A stretch of 43,039 nt of DNA, from positions 1 through 43,039 of the IMG/VR virus record IMGVR_UViG_3300020214_000038; one strand, written 5' to 3'. Position numbers and translations under genes: made by a program. A model generated the notes under the pieces. The model made no database searches and was not told where the DNA came from. It saw nothing but the letters and a program-made list of their open reading frames with translations. Source of the stretch: a virus. Below, in pieces: positions 42,152 to 43,039 of this stretch; the stretch's first letter is position 1, and each line of letters begins with the position of its first letter.

Positions 42152-42478
42152 TTAACGAATTACCTCTCTAATTTTATAATCATTGGAATTTAAGTATTTT
42201 AGAATATCTAAAGCGACTAATTTAGGACTTTTTTCGCCACATGTATAAACATCTATAGCAACACATCTATTTTCTGGCCAAGTATGACAAGAAACATGAC
42301 TTTCTGCGAGTGCAATGACGATTGTACACCCATATGGTTCAAAATGATGCGAAAATGTATTCAAAATTTCCATTTTTGCACGTTTAACGCCTTTGATCAT
42401 TGCATTTTGAAGCAATTGTATGTTGTTAATTGCTTCAAACTCAACATTATACACCTCTAGGAGCAGGTGTTTGCCCAT
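42152..42478 (-). CDS. speD: S-adenosylmethionine decarboxylase proenzyme SpeD
   Basis: This pyruvoyl-dependent enzyme makes decarboxylated AdoMet, the aminopropyl donor for spermidine synthesis. The protein is 108 aa from the ATG at 42478, chosen because MGKHLLLEVYN is the usual SpeD start; an in-frame TTG lies 15 bases upstream. The self-cleavage site is E59-S60 in LAESHVSCHTWPE, where Ser becomes the pyruvoyl group. H65 and C80 (in VYTCG) occupy the processing and catalytic positions known in bacterial class 1b enzymes such as that of Thermotoga. All are present, so the enzyme is probably active. An exact late promoter lies 36 bases upstream. No spermidine synthase is seen in the window, so host SpeE would be needed. 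SpeD is a known auxiliary gene of T4-like cyanophages. Confidence 0.95.
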   Translation of the reverse strand: MGKHLLLEVYNVEFEAINNIQLLQNAMIKGVKRAKMEILNTFSHHFEPYGCTIVIALAESHVSCHTWPENRCVAIDVYTCGEKSPKLVALDILKYLNSNDYKIREVIR

Positions 42479-42513
42479 TGAATACTGTTCCAATTCAGTT
42501 TTTTATAAAAAAT

Positions 42514-43039
42514 TTATTTATTTTCTCTTTCTTCGGGTGTTGTGTAGAAATATTCATCACAATCACCTAAACGATCCCATTCAAGATCATTTTCAACCTC
42601 AAACCATTGCGTTGAAACCTTAAAATCTGGTGTTTTTGCCTCTGATGGAGTCAAAGACACGTCATAAATGCGACATCTATTGTTTGGATAGAGTGCATAT
42701 TGACCATTTTGAAGTTCTAACAGGTTAAATGACTTGTGTTCTTGAGGAATTTCGCTCGTACTGTAGTCAATTTCGTCTACGGACTCATGATAGTTATCAA
42801 GTGTGCAAATATAAAACCCATTGATCTCACCAAAATGACGAGTACGCACAACCCAACGCATGGATCCTGTAAATTGCTTATGAATATTGGTAATTCCATA
42901 GTCCATACAGTTCCAAAACTGTAAATTTGAAAGATCTAAGTCAGGAGTTGGAGTTTCTGGAGATGCAACAAATGCTGATATCGGTAGTTTATCAAACATT
43001 GCTCCATATTCAGGTAAATAAGTTTCAAAATAAAAGGCA
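42514..43039 (-). CDS. Hypothetical phage protein, 5' end outside window
   Basis: The reading frame is open to the window edge. Upstream of an internal Met (42999) the frame continues as AFYFETYLPEYGA, and no well-spaced ribosome site precedes that Met, so the true start is probably just outside. At least 174 residues are visible. They include LPISAFVASPETPTPDLDLS, MRWVVRTRHFGEINGFYICTLDNYHES, NGQYALYPNNRCRIYDVSL and a C-terminal acidic STQWFEVENDLEWDRLGDCDEYFYTTPEE. The mixed strands and aromatic content suggest a soluble globular protein. No known domain or catalytic motif is recognised. It precedes speD with a late promoter at its 3' end. Confidence 0.75.
   Translation of the reverse strand, partial: AFYFETYLPEYGAMFDKLPISAFVASPETPTPDLDLSNLQFWNCMDYGITNIHKQFTGSMRWVVRTRHFGEINGFYICTLDNYHESVDEIDYSTSEIPQEHKSFNLLELQNGQYALYPNNRCRIYDVSLTPSEAKTPDFKVSTQWFEVENDLEWDRLGDCDEYFYTTPEERENK
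42515..42522 (-). promoter_or_regulatory. Late promoter motif AATAAATA upstream of speD
   Basis: The minus strand reads AATAAATA overlapping the stop of the preceding gene, with 36 bases to the speD ATG. An AT palindrome (TTTTTTATAAAAAA, 42499-42512) follows at once. If used, speD is expressed late together with structural genes. Confidence 0.6.

Noticed and set aside
42514-42999. Start at the internal Met at 42999 for the first gene
   Set aside because: The frame stays open with plausible coding residues to the window edge, and the only GGAG is two bases from that ATG, too close to act as a ribosome site.

Overview
This window is a continuous block of late structural and DNA-packaging genes from a T4-like marine myophage, most probably a cyanophage of the Kyanoviridae type infecting Prochlorococcus or Synechococcus. 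The evidence is: strict T4 core synteny; AT-rich DNA (roughly one-third G+C by eye); T4-type late promoter motifs (NATAAATA) just upstream of transcription units; a phage SpeD; and very long beta-repeat virion proteins of the kind found in marine T4-like phages. The exact host cannot be decided from the window. Every supported gene lies on the minus strand, so the region is read from high to low coordinates. There are no tRNAs, rRNAs, transposons or CRISPR arrays, and no gene-free stretch reaches 300 bases.

Layout in transcription order. (1) 43039-41838: an unrecognised protein cut by the window edge, SpeD (S-adenosylmethionine decarboxylase), and a small unknown protein preceded by two hairpins. 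(2) 41807-25355: baseplate wedge genes gp25, gp6, a giant gp7-like protein of 4169 aa, and gp8. (3) 25352-15021: a 2362-aa DUF4815-like virion protein, two small proteins, two small beta-rich structural proteins, and a 707-aa tail-fibre-like protein. This cassette sits where T4 has genes 9-12 and wac. (4) 14988-9869: a coiled-coil protein, neck proteins gp13 and gp14 (gp14 grossly expanded to about 1019 aa), and tail sheath stabiliser gp15. (5) 9862-5245: terminase small subunit gp16, a 751-aa cysteine-containing basic mosaic protein, terminase large subunit gp17, and a small zinc-ribbon-like protein. (6) 5161-1: tail sheath gp18, tail tube gp19, portal gp20, a 55-aa gp67-like prohead core peptide, an 88-aa beta-rich protein, and the start of prohead protease gp21.

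The genes make the baseplate, neck, tail, portal vertex and packaging motor. Expression is probably organised by about ten late promoters: seven exact NATAAATA sites and three of the form N-C-TAAATA. Extensive translational coupling (TAATG and ATGA junctions) adds to this. Two small genes not obvious in a simple long-ORF scan (449-616 and 17893-18063) are annotated here. Three starts were moved to internal ATGs (gp14, the zinc-ribbon gene, speD).

The most unusual content is in the expanded virion proteins. Three families of short beta modules recur within and between gp7-like, gp8, the DUF4815-like protein and gp14. A YHYH domain and a helical island are embedded in the gp7-like giant, and a LamG-like domain is embedded in gp14. 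The mosaic protein separating the two terminase genes is the other unexplained element.
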